Both the position numbers and the translations under genes were made by a program. This document shows positions 52,440 to 61,382 of a DNA stretch of 64,000 bases, piece after piece. The notes below the pieces were generated by a model. The model did no database searches, was not told where the DNA came from, and saw only the letters and a program-made list of their open reading frames with translations. Positions within the stretch are counted from its first letter, which is position 1. Each line of letters opens with the position of its first letter. Origin of the DNA: Oceanobacillus sp. HTM 045 (lineage in GTDB: Bacteria > Pseudomonadota > Alphaproteobacteria > Rhodobacterales > Rhodobacteraceae); NCBI GenBank assembly GCA_009733745.1, contig WNWL01000005.1, positions 372,001 through 436,000 on the forward strand, written 5' to 3'.

Positions 52440-54002
52440 ATGAACATCGCGCGCATTCTCGAGGCTTCGGCCGACCGCTACCCCAACCATACCGCGCTGG
52501 TGTTCGAGGACCGGCGCTGGACCTACACCGAGTGGCACGGCCGGGTGCGCCGCTTCGCGCAGGCGCTCTCCGACCTCGGGGTGCGCCCCGGCGACCGGGT
52601 GGCGTTCTACGTCTCCACCTCGGAGAACTCGGTGACGACCTACTTCGCCTGCCAGCTTCTCGGCGCGGTGGCGGTGCCGCTGAACTTCCGGCTCTCGCCG
52701 GGCGAGGCGGCCTACATCATCCAGGACTCGGGCGCCCGGGTGCTGGTCTACGGGCGGCACCTGACCGACAACGCGCTGAAGATCGCGGCGCAGGTCCGCT
52801 CCGTGCACGACTTCATCGGCTGCGCCTATAACGTGGAGAACGTCCCCGAGGGGCATCACCATTTCGAGACGCTGGCCGAGCAGACCGAGGACCGGGCCGA
52901 GCCGCGCCCGATCCCGCACAGCGACGACATCTCGGCGCTGGTCTACACCTCCGGCACCACCGGGCGGCCCAAGGGCGTGATCCACACCCATGCCAACGAC
53001 GTGGCCATCGCGATGAACTGCGTGATGGAATACGGCCTCGGCCACCGCGACAACGCGCTCCACATCGCGCCGCTCTACCATGTCGGCGGGATGCAGGCCT
53101 ACTTCCTGCCGCACCTGATGGCCGGCGGCACCAACGTGGTGATCGGGCGCTACGAGGCGGAGAAGACGCTGGAGACCATCCAGGCGGAGCGGATCACCAC
53201 GCTCTTCGCGGTGCCGACCCAGATCCAGGAGATGCTGTTTCACCCGCAGTTCCGGGACTACGACGTCTCGACGCTGCGGCTCATCACCACCGGCGGCGCG
53301 GCGATCTCCTCGGCGACGATGGAGCGGGTGATCGCCGAGTTCTGCCCCAACATCTACAACGGCTACGGCATGACCGAGGCGTCGCTGACGCTGGTGCTGC
53401 ACCCGGAGGACGCGCTGGCCAAGCTCGGCTCCTGCGGCAAGCCCACGCTGATCTCGGAGTGCCGGGTGATCGTCAACGACCCGGCCCGCGAGGTCGCCCC
53501 GTCGGAGACGGTGGCGCCGGGCGAGATCGGCCAGCTCATCGTGCGCGGCCCGCAGGCGATGGAGGGCTACTGGAACAAGCCGTTCGAGACCGCGAAGAAG
53601 CTCAAGGCCGGGTGGATCTATACCGGCGACCTGTTCTCGAAGGACGCGGACGGGTTCTACTACTTCCATGGCCGGGCCGACGACATGATCGTCTCGGGCG
53701 GCGAGAACATCTACCCGCGCGAGGTCGAGGAGATCCTCTACCGCTGCCCCGGCGTGCAGGAGGCCGCGGTGGCCGGCCTCGCGGACGAGAAATGGGGCCA
53801 GGTCGTCACCGCATTCGTGGTCCGCTCCGACCCGTCGCTCGACGCGGAGAAGCTCGACGCCTTCTTCCGGGCGAGCGAGGACATCGCCCCCTACAAGCGG
53901 CCCAAGCGTTACGAGTTCATGGACGCGCTGCCGATGAACCCCAGCGGCAAGGTGCTGAAGCGCGAGCTGGTCGCCGCCTTCGGCCCCGCCGCCGCAGCCT
54001 GA
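52440..54002 (+). CDS. Acyl-CoA ligase (AMP-forming, ANL superfamily)
   Basis: The 520-residue protein activates a carboxylate to its CoA thioester. It shows the P-loop VYTSGTTGRPKGVIHTH near residue 165, the adenine-binding NGYGMTEAS, the hinge GRADDMIVSGGENIYPREVE, and the catalytic lysine region PMNPSGKVLKREL near 500. It resembles CaiC-type and short-chain ligases. A CaiC-like role (activation of gamma-butyrobetaine or carnitine) would fit the quaternary-amine importer but is inference. Confidence 0.92.
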   Translation: MNIARILEASADRYPNHTALVFEDRRWTYTEWHGRVRRFAQALSDLGVRPGDRVAFYVSTSENSVTTYFACQLLGAVAVPLNFRLSPGEAAYIIQDSGARVLVYGRHLTDNALKIAAQVRSVHDFIGCAYNVENVPEGHHHFETLAEQTEDRAEPRPIPHSDDISALVYTSGTTGRPKGVIHTHANDVAIAMNCVMEYGLGHRDNALHIAPLYHVGGMQAYFLPHLMAGGTNVVIGRYEAEKTLETIQAERITTLFAVPTQIQEMLFHPQFRDYDVSTLRLITTGGAAISSATMERVIAEFCPNIYNGYGMTEASLTLVLHPEDALAKLGSCGKPTLISECRVIVNDPAREVAPSETVAPGEIGQLIVRGPQAMEGYWNKPFETAKKLKAGWIYTGDLFSKDADGFYYFHGRADDMIVSGGENIYPREVEEILYRCPGVQEAAVAGLADEKWGQVVTAFVVRSDPSLDAEKLDAFFRASEDIAPYKRPKRYEFMDALPMNPSGKVLKRELVAAFGPAAAA

Positions 54003-54057
54003 ACCGGGTCTGAACCGGACCTGAACCGGACCCGGGCCGGAAACGAGGAGAACAGGA

Positions 54058-54858
54058 ATGACCGAGAAGCTTCTCTACGAGCAGGACGGTCACGTCGTCA
54101 CGCTCACCTTCAACATGCCGGAAACGCGCAACGCGCTGACCGACCACGACCTGTGCAGCGCCATCGTCGAGGCGATGGGCCGGATCAGCCGCGACCAGTC
54201 GGTGCGCTGCGCCATCGTCACCGGCGCGGGCAAGGCGTTCTCGTCGGGCGGCAACCTCAAGCACATGAAGGAAAAGGTCGAGACCTTCGCCGGCGACGCC
54301 GTCGCGGTGAAGGACAGCTACCGCCTCGGCATCCAGCGCGTGGCACGCGCGATGTGGGAATGCGAGGTGCCGCTTATCGCGGCGGTGAACGGCCCGGCCT
54401 ACGGCGCGGGCTGCGACACGACTTTCCTCTGCGACATCCGCATCGCCTCGACCACGGCGACGTTCGCCGAGAACTTCGTCCGGGTCGGGCTGATCTCGGG
54501 CGACGGCGGCGCGTGGCTGCTGCCGCGCCAGGTCGGCCTCAGCCGCGCGGCGGAGATGACCTTCACCGCCGAGCCGGTCGATGCCGAGACCGCGCTCGCC
54601 TGGGGCATCGTCTCGCGCGTGGTGGAGCCCGAGGCGCTGCTGCCCGCGGCGCGCGAGCTGGCGGGGAAGATCGCAAAGAACCCCCCGCGCCAGCTCCGCA
54701 TGGCCAAGCGGCTGCTGCGCGAGGGGCTGAACACGCGGCTCGATTCGCTGCTGGAGCTGGCCGCGGCCTACCAGGGCGCCTGCCACCAGACCGAGGACCA
54801 CGACGAGGCCGTGGACTCGCTGCTGGAGCGGCGCGAGGCGGTGTTCCGGGGAGCCTGA
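54058..54858 (+). CDS. Crotonase-fold protein (enoyl-CoA hydratase/isomerase family), divergent active site
   Basis: The 266-residue protein has the CoA oxyanion-hole segment TGAGKAFSSGGNLKHM and PLIAAVNGPAYGAGCDTTFLCDIRIAS. At the first hydratase Glu it has Asp (GCDTTF for GCELA). In the second region ENFVRVGLISGDGGAWLLPRQVG lacks the PE-x(3)-G glutamate and has GDGG instead of GAGG. It may therefore be an isomerase, hydrolase or decarboxylase rather than a plain hydratase. It overlaps nothing and is 4 bp before the thioesterase gene. Confidence 0.88.
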   Translation: MTEKLLYEQDGHVVTLTFNMPETRNALTDHDLCSAIVEAMGRISRDQSVRCAIVTGAGKAFSSGGNLKHMKEKVETFAGDAVAVKDSYRLGIQRVARAMWECEVPLIAAVNGPAYGAGCDTTFLCDIRIASTTATFAENFVRVGLISGDGGAWLLPRQVGLSRAAEMTFTAEPVDAETALAWGIVSRVVEPEALLPAARELAGKIAKNPPRQLRMAKRLLREGLNTRLDSLLELAAAYQGACHQTEDHDEAVDSLLERREAVFRGA

Positions 54859-54861
54859 GCC

Positions 54862-55281
54862 ATGGCGCTGGTGACGCTGGAGGGGGAGGTGCCCGCGGCA
54901 TGGGTCGATTTCAACGACCATATGAGCGCCGCGTGGTTCGCCTTTGCCTTCGCCTGCGCCAACGACCTCGCGGTGGAGCGGCTGGGCTTCGGCGCCGGCT
55001 ACCGGGCGGCTGAGGACAGCGCGCTCTACGTGGTCGAGGCGAAGTACCGCTACCGGGCCGAGATGCACCGGGGCGACCGCTACACCATCTCGAGCTGGCT
55101 GGCCGGGGCCGACGACAAGCGCGTCAGCCTCGCCCACCGGATGACGCGGGCCGACGGGTCGCTGGCCGCCGAGGCCGAGATCCTGTTCCTGCATGTTGAC
55201 CGGCGCGGTCCCCGCGCCGCACCCTTTTCCAGTGAAGCCCGGGCGCGGCTGGCCGGAGAGGCCGCCCTCGCCCCATCCTGA
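54862..55281 (+). CDS. Hot-dog fold acyl-CoA thioesterase (4HBT family)
   Basis: The 139-residue protein has the active-site segment VDFNDHMSAAWFAFAFACAND, corresponding to D-x-x-x-H-x-x-x-x-Y/F of 4-hydroxybenzoyl-CoA thioesterases, and VVEAKYRYRAEMHRGDRYTISSW. CdhB-type betainyl-CoA thioesterases of carnitine catabolism share this fold. It would release the free acid at the end of the CoA sequence. Confidence 0.82.
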   Translation: MALVTLEGEVPAAWVDFNDHMSAAWFAFAFACANDLAVERLGFGAGYRAAEDSALYVVEAKYRYRAEMHRGDRYTISSWLAGADDKRVSLAHRMTRADGSLAAEAEILFLHVDRRGPRAAPFSSEARARLAGEAALAPS

Positions 55282-55291
55282 AGGCACCAAG

Positions 55292-56650
55292 ATGGCCACT
55301 CCCTTCGCCGATTTCCTGCTCGACCTCCGCCATGACGACCTGCCGGAGGACGTGCGCGCCTTCGCCCGGCGCTGGATCCTCGACCTCGCCGGCATCGCCG
55401 CCGGCGGCGCGCGGACCGACCTGTCGCGGATCATCCGCAACCACGCCGCCGGCCAGTTCGGCCCCGGCGCGCGGCGGGCGCACATGCTGATGGACGGGCG
55501 CGCGGTCAGCCCCGCAGGGGCGGCGCTGGCGGGCGGCATGACCATCGACGCGCTCGACGGGCATGACGGGCACAAGCTGACCAAGGGCCATGTCGGCTGC
55601 GGCGTCTTCCCCGCCGTGCTCGCGCTGGCCGAGGCTGAGGGGCGCGACGACGGCGCGGAGCTGCTGACCGCGATCGTGCTCGGCTACGAGATCGGCACCC
55701 GCGCGGGCATCGCGCTGCATCGCACCGCGCCCGACTACCACACTTCGGGCGCCTGGGTGGCGGTGGCCTGCGCCGCGCTGGGCGCGCGGGCGCTGGGCCT
55801 CGACGCCGCGGGGATGCGCGAGGCCATCGGCATCGCCGAGTATCACGGGCCGCGCAGCCAGATGATGCGCTGCATCGACTTCCCGACCATGGTGAAGGAC
55901 GGCTCGGGCTGGGGCGCGATGACCGGCGTCTCCGCCGCTTATCTCGCCGCCGACGGTTTCACCGGCGCGCCGGCGATCACCGTGGAAGGCGCGGACGTCG
56001 CCGATCTCTGGGGCGATCTCGGCACCAACTGGCGGATCTTCGAGCAGTATTACAAGCCGCACCCGGTCTGCCGCTGGGCGCAGCCGCCGGTGCAGGCGGC
56101 GCTGGAACTGCGCCGGGCGCACGGGCTGACCTCCGAGCAGGTCGACCATATCGAGGTGACGACCTTCCACCAGTCGCTCCGGCTGGCGACGCGCCGCCCC
56201 CGCACCACCGAGGAGGCGCAGTACTCCACCTCCTTCCCCACCGCCGCGGCGGTGGCGCGGGGCAGGGTCGGTCCGGAGGAGGTGGCGCCGGAGGCATTTT
56301 CCGACCCCGAGATCCTGCGCCTCTCCGACTCGATGGTGGTGACGGAGGCGGAGGAGTACAACGCCGCCTTCCCCGCCCGCCGCTTCGCCCACGTGACGCT
56401 GGTGCTGAAGGACGGCCGCCGCCTGACCTCGGAGCGGACCGAGGCCCGCGGCGACCCGGAGGCGCCGGTCGGCATCGAGGAGGTGCAGGCGAAGTTCCAC
56501 GCCATCGCCGACCCGCTGCTGGGTACCGACCGCGCCGCGGCGATCCGCGCGGCGGTGGACGGCCTCGGCAAGGGCACCACCGTGTCGCGCCTGTCAGACC
56601 TCCTGACCGCCCCCGCCGAGATACCGGCGAAGTCACCGGCGATGGCCTGA
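55292..56650 (+). CDS. MmgE/PrpD family protein
   Basis: The 452-residue protein belongs to the family of 2-methylcitrate dehydratase (PrpD), cis-aconitate decarboxylase and iminodisuccinate epimerase. Seen are DLAGIAAGGARTDLSRII, ALAGGMTIDALDGHDGHKLTKGHVG, HTSGAWVAVACAALGARALG and KPHPVCRWAQPPVQAAL. It shows no prp neighbours (prpB, prpC), so a methylcitrate role is unlikely. It is the last gene of the operon, before a strong terminator. Confidence 0.88.
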   Translation: MATPFADFLLDLRHDDLPEDVRAFARRWILDLAGIAAGGARTDLSRIIRNHAAGQFGPGARRAHMLMDGRAVSPAGAALAGGMTIDALDGHDGHKLTKGHVGCGVFPAVLALAEAEGRDDGAELLTAIVLGYEIGTRAGIALHRTAPDYHTSGAWVAVACAALGARALGLDAAGMREAIGIAEYHGPRSQMMRCIDFPTMVKDGSGWGAMTGVSAAYLAADGFTGAPAITVEGADVADLWGDLGTNWRIFEQYYKPHPVCRWAQPPVQAALELRRAHGLTSEQVDHIEVTTFHQSLRLATRRPRTTEEAQYSTSFPTAAAVARGRVGPEEVAPEAFSDPEILRLSDSMVVTEAEEYNAAFPARRFAHVTLVLKDGRRLTSERTEARGDPEAPVGIEEVQAKFHAIADPLLGTDRAAAIRAAVDGLGKGTTVSRLSDLLTAPAEIPAKSPAMA

Positions 56651-56704
56651 AGGCACGAGAGAAGGCGACCGACCAGACGCCGGCCCGGGCGACCAGCCCG
56701 GGAC

Positions 56705-56732
56705 ACGCCCGGCCCTCCTCGGGGCCGGGCGT
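56705..56732 (+). terminator. Strong hairpin terminator of the quaternary-amine operon
   Basis: A perfect 11-bp stem ACGCCCGGCCC / GGGCCGGGCGT with a 6-base loop is followed by TCTCT, 54 bp after the MmgE/PrpD stop. Confidence 0.75.
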
Positions 56733-56894
56733 TCTCTGCCGCTGCAAATGGCCCGAACCACGGGAGGGGGTGCAGCCATAAATCAAGCCACCCCCCAGCA
56801 AACACCACGCCCGACCAGGGCCGGTCGCGCCCCTCCGCACCCAACTTCGGCCCCTGCGCACCCAGCCAGGGAGGGGTGCGACCCGCTGTCCGGC

Positions 56895-56908
56895 TTGACG
56901 ATCGTCAA
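56895..56908. promoter_or_regulatory. FNR/NnrR/Dnr-type binding site upstream of nnrS
   Basis: TTGACGATCGTCAA is a perfect palindrome with the TTGA-N6-TCAA consensus of the CRP/FNR group, centred 72 bp before nnrS. It predicts induction by low oxygen or nitric oxide. Confidence 0.75.
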
Positions 56909-56973
56909 GCCCATCCGGCCCGTCCTGCGCCAACCTGAGCGGGACAACCCCGACCGGACAACGGAGCAAGATC

Positions 56974-58173
56974 ATGGCCAGCACGGCCGAGCGGATGCGC
57001 GCTCATGCGGGACCGGCGATCCTGAGTTTCGGCTTCCGCCCCTTCTTCCTGCTCGCCGCACTATGGGCGGCGCTGGCGATGGTGCTGTGGATCCTCGCCC
57101 TCGCGGGCGGGCTCGATCTCCCCGGCCGCCTCGACGGGGTGGACTGGCACATCCACGCCGCGCTCTTCGGCTTCGTGCCCGCGGTGCTCGCCGGGTTCCT
57201 GCTCACCGCCATTCCCAACTGGACCGGGCGTCTGCCCGTAACCGGCTGTCCGCTGGCCGCGCTCGCAGGGCTCTGGCTCGCGGGCAGGGTGGCGATGCTG
57301 GCGACCGGAAGCCTCGCCGCGCCGCTGATAGACGCCGCCTTCCTGCCCGTCCTCGCCGCCGTGGCGGCTCGCGAGATCGTCGCCGGGCGGAACTGGCGCA
57401 ACCTCAAGATCCTCGTCATGGTCGCGCTGCTCGCCTGCGCCAACGCGCTCTTCCACGTCGAAGGCGGGGCGGGGTACGGCGCACGGCTCGGCGCGGGCAC
57501 GGTGGTGCTGATGCTCACCGTGATCGGCGGGCGTATCGTGCCGAGCTTCACCCGCAACTGGCTGGCGAAGCGCGGCCCGGGCAAGCTGCCCGCCAGCCCC
57601 GGCCGGCTCGACGCCGCCGCAATCGCCGCCACCGTCGCCGCGCTGGCAGCATGGGTCGCAGCACCGGACAGCAGCGCCGCCGCACTCCTCTGCGCGCTCG
57701 CGGGCGTGCTCGGCCTCGCGCGTCTCGCCCGCTGGCAGGGTTGGCGCACGCTGGCGGAGCCGCTGGTGACGATCCTGCACCTCGGCTATCTGTTCCTGCC
57801 CGCCGGGTTCCTGCTCGTCGCAGCCGGAACGCTGCTCCCCGGCGCCGTGCCTTACATCGGCATCCCCCACTCGTGGACCGCCGGGGCCATCGGCACCATG
57901 ACGCTGGCGGTGATGACGCGGGCGAGCCTCGGCCACTCGAAACGCGCGCTCACCGCCGGGCCGGCCACCGTCGCGATCTACGCCGCCATCCTCGCCGCCG
58001 GGCTGGCGCGCAGCCTCGCCACATTCCTGCCCGGCGCGGCGTGGCTCCTGCACCTCGCCGCCGCGGGCTGGATCGCCGCCTTCGCCGGGTTCGCGCTGGC
58101 CTACGGGCCGATGTTGCTCCGGCCCGCGCCGGCCAGCGCGCCCCTCAGTGGCTCGTCCCCCGCGAGAAGGTGA
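56974..58173 (+). CDS. nnrS: NnrS-family heme-copper membrane protein
   Basis: NnrS proteins protect against nitric oxide stress and accompany denitrification. The 399-residue protein has about 12 transmembrane segments and the conserved start GFRPFFLLAALWAAL, then DWHIHAALFGFVPAVLAGFLLTAIPNW (shown in parts: WHIHAALFGF and LTAIPNWTGR) and GGRIVPSFTRNWL, with histidines suited to heme and metal. Its 3' end overlaps the convergent nirN end by 29 bp. Confidence 0.92.
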   Translation: MASTAERMRAHAGPAILSFGFRPFFLLAALWAALAMVLWILALAGGLDLPGRLDGVDWHIHAALFGFVPAVLAGFLLTAIPNWTGRLPVTGCPLAALAGLWLAGRVAMLATGSLAAPLIDAAFLPVLAAVAAREIVAGRNWRNLKILVMVALLACANALFHVEGGAGYGARLGAGTVVLMLTVIGGRIVPSFTRNWLAKRGPGKLPASPGRLDAAAIAATVAALAAWVAAPDSSAAALLCALAGVLGLARLARWQGWRTLAEPLVTILHLGYLFLPAGFLLVAAGTLLPGAVPYIGIPHSWTAGAIGTMTLAVMTRASLGHSKRALTAGPATVAIYAAILAAGLARSLATFLPGAAWLLHLAAAGWIAAFAGFALAYGPMLLRPAPASAPLSGSSPARR

Positions 58174-59707
58174 TCTTGTTGAAGACGTTGTACTTGCCGG
58201 AAGGCTTGCGCATCGGCAGCCGGGTCACCTCCTCCAGCGTCGCCGCGTCGTAGACGATCACCCAGCCCTCGTCCTCCCAGATCGAGAGCAGCGCGTATCG
58301 CCCGTGGCGGTCGAACTCCACATGCGCCGCGGTCGCGCCGGGCACCGGGCGCAGGGTCGCCACGATCTCCAGCGTCTGCTTGTTGATCACATGCACCGCG
58401 TCGCGGTGCTCGCCGAAGAAGACGTCGGCCCAGACATACGGGCTCGCCTCGTGGCTGCGCAGGAAGAACCCCGGCCCCAGCGTCTCCACCGTGCCCGCCA
58501 GCGACCAGTCGCCGATGTCGATCACCGAGAGCCGAGCCTCCTTCAGGTGCGGCGTCGCCATCACCAGCCGCCCGCCGCGCTCCCAGACGATGCCGGAGCC
58601 GAGATGCGGCAGGCCGGGCAGCGGCAGTTCCGCGATCTCGCGGCCCACGTTCAGGTTCACCACCACGCCCTTGCCGCCATCCCGCGCCGCGCCGATCAGG
58701 TTGCGGTAGTCGGGGTCGAAGAAGAAGTCGTCCAGCGGCCCGCTCAGCTCGATCCGCCGGACCGAGAACAGCCCCTCGCCGGAGGCCATCCCCTCCACCA
58801 TCCCGGCCTCGTGGCTGTGCACGAACCCTTCGTAAACCGGCGGCGCGTCCGGGTCGGTGGCGATCTCCCAGATCTCGGGAATGTCCTTCAGCGCGAGGAT
58901 GAAGCTCCGCCGCGGCGGCGCCTGGTAGACGGCGGAGGCGCGCGAGGGCGTGCCGTCGCGCGCCACCAGCGGGATCACCGTCGCCACCGAAAGGTCCGCC
59001 GCTGAGAGGATCGTCAGCGTGTTCGGCAGGTAGTTGGCCACCGCCAGCCAGAGCCCGTCCTCCGAGATGGCGATGTTGCGCGCGTTCAGCCCGGCCCGCA
59101 CCCGGCCGACCTCCGCGAGGCTCCAGAGATCGTATTTCTGCACCCAGCCGTCGCGCGACATGACGAAGACGAAGCGCCCGTCCGGCGTGAATTTCGGCCC
59201 GCCATGCACCGCGAAGGGCGTCGGGAACCGGTCGAGCACCGCGAACGTGTCGCCGTCCAGCACGCTGACATGGTGGTCGCCGGTCTCCACCACGACGAAG
59301 AGGTTGAGCGGGTCGGCCTCGAACACCGGCGCCGGGGCAGGGGCATAGCCGGCGTTGAGGGTCAGGCTCGCCGCGATCTCCGCCGCGCCCCACTCGGGCA
59401 CCTCGTCGAGCGGGGTGCGCAGGTACTCCGCCAGCGCCGCGATCTCGGCCTCAGGGATCACCTCGGCGAACCCCGGCATCTGCGTCGCCGCACGGCCCTT
59501 CGCGATCACCTCCGCGACCGCAGGCCCGCGCATCCGCGTCAGCGTCTCGGGGATCAGCGCCGGGCCGATCCCGCCCAGCCGCCCCGGCCCGTGGCAGGCG
59601 GCGCAATGGGTCTCGTAGGTCTCCGCCGGGTCCGCAACCGCGGCACCGGCCCACAGGACCAGAAGGCTAGTGGAAACCAGGCTAGTGGAAACGATGCGCC
59701 GGATCAT
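58145..59707 (-). CDS. nirN: Cytochrome c/d1 protein NirN
   Basis: NirN acts in the periplasm in the last step of heme d1 formation (dihydro-d1 dehydrogenase). The 520-residue protein has a signal peptide, one heme c site (Cys35-Ala-Ala-Cys38-His39) with Met in TQMPGF, and a C-terminal eight-bladed d1 propeller ([40 protein letters not shown]). It is shorter than typical NirS and sits after nirJ, the usual nirN place. A 15-bp duplication lies in its signal-peptide coding region. The start overlaps nirJ by 26 bp. Confidence 0.85.
   Translation of the reverse strand: MIRRIVSTSLVSTSLLVLWAGAAVADPAETYETHCAACHGPGRLGGIGPALIPETLTRMRGPAVAEVIAKGRAATQMPGFAEVIPEAEIAALAEYLRTPLDEVPEWGAAEIAASLTLNAGYAPAPAPVFEADPLNLFVVVETGDHHVSVLDGDTFAVLDRFPTPFAVHGGPKFTPDGRFVFVMSRDGWVQKYDLWSLAEVGRVRAGLNARNIAISEDGLWLAVANYLPNTLTILSAADLSVATVIPLVARDGTPSRASAVYQAPPRRSFILALKDIPEIWEIATDPDAPPVYEGFVHSHEAGMVEGMASGEGLFSVRRIELSGPLDDFFFDPDYRNLIGAARDGGKGVVVNLNVGREIAELPLPGLPHLGSGIVWERGGRLVMATPHLKEARLSVIDIGDWSLAGTVETLGPGFFLRSHEASPYVWADVFFGEHRDAVHVINKQTLEIVATLRPVPGATAAHVEFDRHGRYALLSIWEDEGWVIVYDAATLEEVTRLPMRKPSGKYNVFNKITFSRGTSH
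59664..59692. repeat. 15-bp tandem duplication at the nirJ stop / nirN start overlap
   Basis: AGGCTAGTGGAAAC occurs at 59664-59677 and 59679-59692, a period of 15 bp. In nirN it encodes a repeated Val-Ser-Thr-Ser-Leu in the signal peptide; in nirJ it duplicates the TAG stop region (stop at 59682-59684). Confidence 0.85.
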
Positions 59708-60893
59708 GGCTCCTGCCCCGGAAAGGTGTCACCGTCAGCCGCCCGCCCTCGCCGGCGATGCCGATCTCGTTGTCGTCGAGATAGCAGGCCGGGTCCTCCG
59801 CCCAGGGGTCGCCGGTGATCTGCAGGGCGCGGATGCGGGTATTGCCGCCGCAGATGCCCTGGTAGGCGCAGAGCCCGCAGCGCCCCTTCAGCGGCCGCGG
59901 GCGGCGGCGCAGCTCGGCCAGCATCGGGTCGTCGCCGGTCCAGAGCTCCGAGAACGGCCGCTCCTTCACGCTGCCGATCGTGTAGTCGGACCAGTAGGTA
60001 TCCGGGTGCACCTTGCCCTGCGGGTCGATGTTCGCGACGCCCACGCCGGAGGAGTTGCCGCCCCAGGCCTCAAGGTGCTCCCGCACCCCCGCCACCGTCG
60101 CGTCCGGAAAACGCTCCGCGGCCCAGCGCAGGAAATGCACCGCGTCGGCGTCGTTGTTGCCGGTGACGATCTCGAACGGCCGGTCCTCGACGCAGGCGGA
60201 CCACGCCCGGTCGATCAGCAGGTCCATCACCGCCCGCGATCGCGCCAGCCCGGCATCCTCGCCCCGGTTCTTGTTGCCCCGCCCGGCATAGACGAGATGC
60301 GAGAGGTAGAACTTCTGCACCCCCTCCCGCTCCGCGAGGTCGAGGATCTCGGGCAGCTGGTCGGCGTTGTCGCCGGTGACGGTGAAGCGCAGCCCCACCT
60401 TCACGCCCCGCTCCAGGCAGGCCCGCACACCCGCCAGCGCCAGGTCGAACGCGCCCTCCTTGCCGCGGAACCAGTCGTTCCGCGCGCCGATCCCGTCGAT
60501 GCTGATGCCGACATAGTCGAACCCGGTCTCCGCCACCCGGTCCGCCGCCTCGCCGACGATGCCGGTGCCGTTGGTGGAGAGCGCGAGATACATCCCCATC
60601 TGCCGCGCCCGGCCGGCGATCTCGAACAGGTCGCGCCGCGCCAGCGGCTCGCCGCCGGAGAGGATCAGCGCGGGGATATGGAACCGCCCGAGATCCTCCA
60701 GCACGCCCATCGCCTGCTCGTGGGTCAGCTCGCCCGGGAACTCCACGTCGGCGGAGGTGGTGTAGCAGTGCCGGCAACGCAGGTTGCAGCGCCGGGTCAG
60801 GTTCCAGATCACCACCGGCTTGACCGGCCCCTTGCGGCGGCGCACCGGCTTGGGGTGGCGGATCAGGTTCATGTAGTGCGACAGGCGGAACAT
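59682..60893 (-). CDS. nirJ: Heme d1 biosynthesis radical SAM protein NirJ
   Basis: NirJ removes the propionate side chains and installs the oxo groups of heme d1. The 403-residue protein has the radical SAM motif CNLRCRHC (Cys36, 40, 43), the SAM-binding [16 protein letters not shown] and [14 protein letters not shown]-type C-terminal cluster region has [15 protein letters not shown] and a later Cys in DPACYLDD. It starts 3 bp after nirH. Confidence 0.95.
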   Translation of the reverse strand: MFRLSHYMNLIRHPKPVRRRKGPVKPVVIWNLTRRCNLRCRHCYTTSADVEFPGELTHEQAMGVLEDLGRFHIPALILSGGEPLARRDLFEIAGRARQMGMYLALSTNGTGIVGEAADRVAETGFDYVGISIDGIGARNDWFRGKEGAFDLALAGVRACLERGVKVGLRFTVTGDNADQLPEILDLAEREGVQKFYLSHLVYAGRGNKNRGEDAGLARSRAVMDLLIDRAWSACVEDRPFEIVTGNNDADAVHFLRWAAERFPDATVAGVREHLEAWGGNSSGVGVANIDPQGKVHPDTYWSDYTIGSVKERPFSELWTGDDPMLAELRRRPRPLKGRCGLCAYQGICGGNTRIRALQITGDPWAEDPACYLDDNEIGIAGEGGRLTVTPFRGRSHDPAHRFH

Positions 60894-60896
60894 GGC

Positions 60897-61382
60897 TCAG
60901 TCCCCTCCCTTCAGGCGCAGGCCGGTCTTCTTCAGGATCCGGGTGGAGTAGAGGATGTCCGACCCCCGGCAGGCATCGCCGAGGATCGCCGCGATCTCCG
61001 CCCGCTTCGCCTCCACCTCGCCGCGGCCGGCGCCGTGGATCATGGCAAAGAGGTTGTAGGGCCAGTCCGGCAGCGCGCGGGGGCGCAGGTAGGCGTGGGT
61101 CACGAAATCCAGCGCCCCGACCTCCGCCCCCAGCGCGGCGGCGCAGGCGTCGTCCAGGTCCCAGACGCTCATCCCGTTCGCCGCCATGCCGAGCCGGTAG
61201 TGGTTCGGCGCCAGCCCGATCCGGCGGATCACGCCGCGTGCCTTCAGTTCCGCCAGCCGCGCGATCACCTCCGCCTCGGCGAGCCCCACGGCCTCGCCCA
61301 CCCGCGCGTAGGGTTCCGGGTCCAGCGGCAGCCCGCCCTGCGTGGCGGCGACGAGGCGGCGGTCCACGGCGTCCAGCGTCAT
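60897..61382 (-). CDS. nirH: Siroheme decarboxylase subunit NirH (Lrp/AsnC-like)
   Basis: The 161-residue protein has the Lrp-like start DAVDRRLVAATQGGLPLDPEPY and the NirH segment GVIRRIGLAPNHYRLGMAANGMSVWDL, with YNLFAMIHG and the ending STRILKKTGL. The family works as heteromeric siroheme decarboxylase, giving didecarboxysiroheme. The start overlaps the nirG stop by ATGA. Confidence 0.88.
   Translation of the reverse strand: MTLDAVDRRLVAATQGGLPLDPEPYARVGEAVGLAEAEVIARLAELKARGVIRRIGLAPNHYRLGMAANGMSVWDLDDACAAALGAEVGALDFVTHAYLRPRALPDWPYNLFAMIHGAGRGEVEAKRAEIAAILGDACRGSDILYSTRILKKTGLRLKGGD

Larger units (their letters stand above)
56651..56973. promoter_or_regulatory. 323-bp intergenic region before nnrS
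   Basis: No gene seen. It holds two adjacent hairpins that end the plus-strand operon (CCCGGGC-GACCA-GCCCGGG near 56685-56703, and the strong one at 56705-56732), and the FNR/NnrR-type site at 56895-56908. Confidence 0.6.

Noticed and set aside
55292-56650. MmgE/PrpD gene as 2-methylcitrate dehydratase
   Set aside because: No prpB, prpC or prpR neighbours and a different operon context; the family has several other activities.
58145-59707. Reading the cytochrome c/d1 gene as nirS, the nitrite reductase
   Set aside because: The length and the place after nirJ fit nirN; nirS would be expected upstream of nirF, outside the window.
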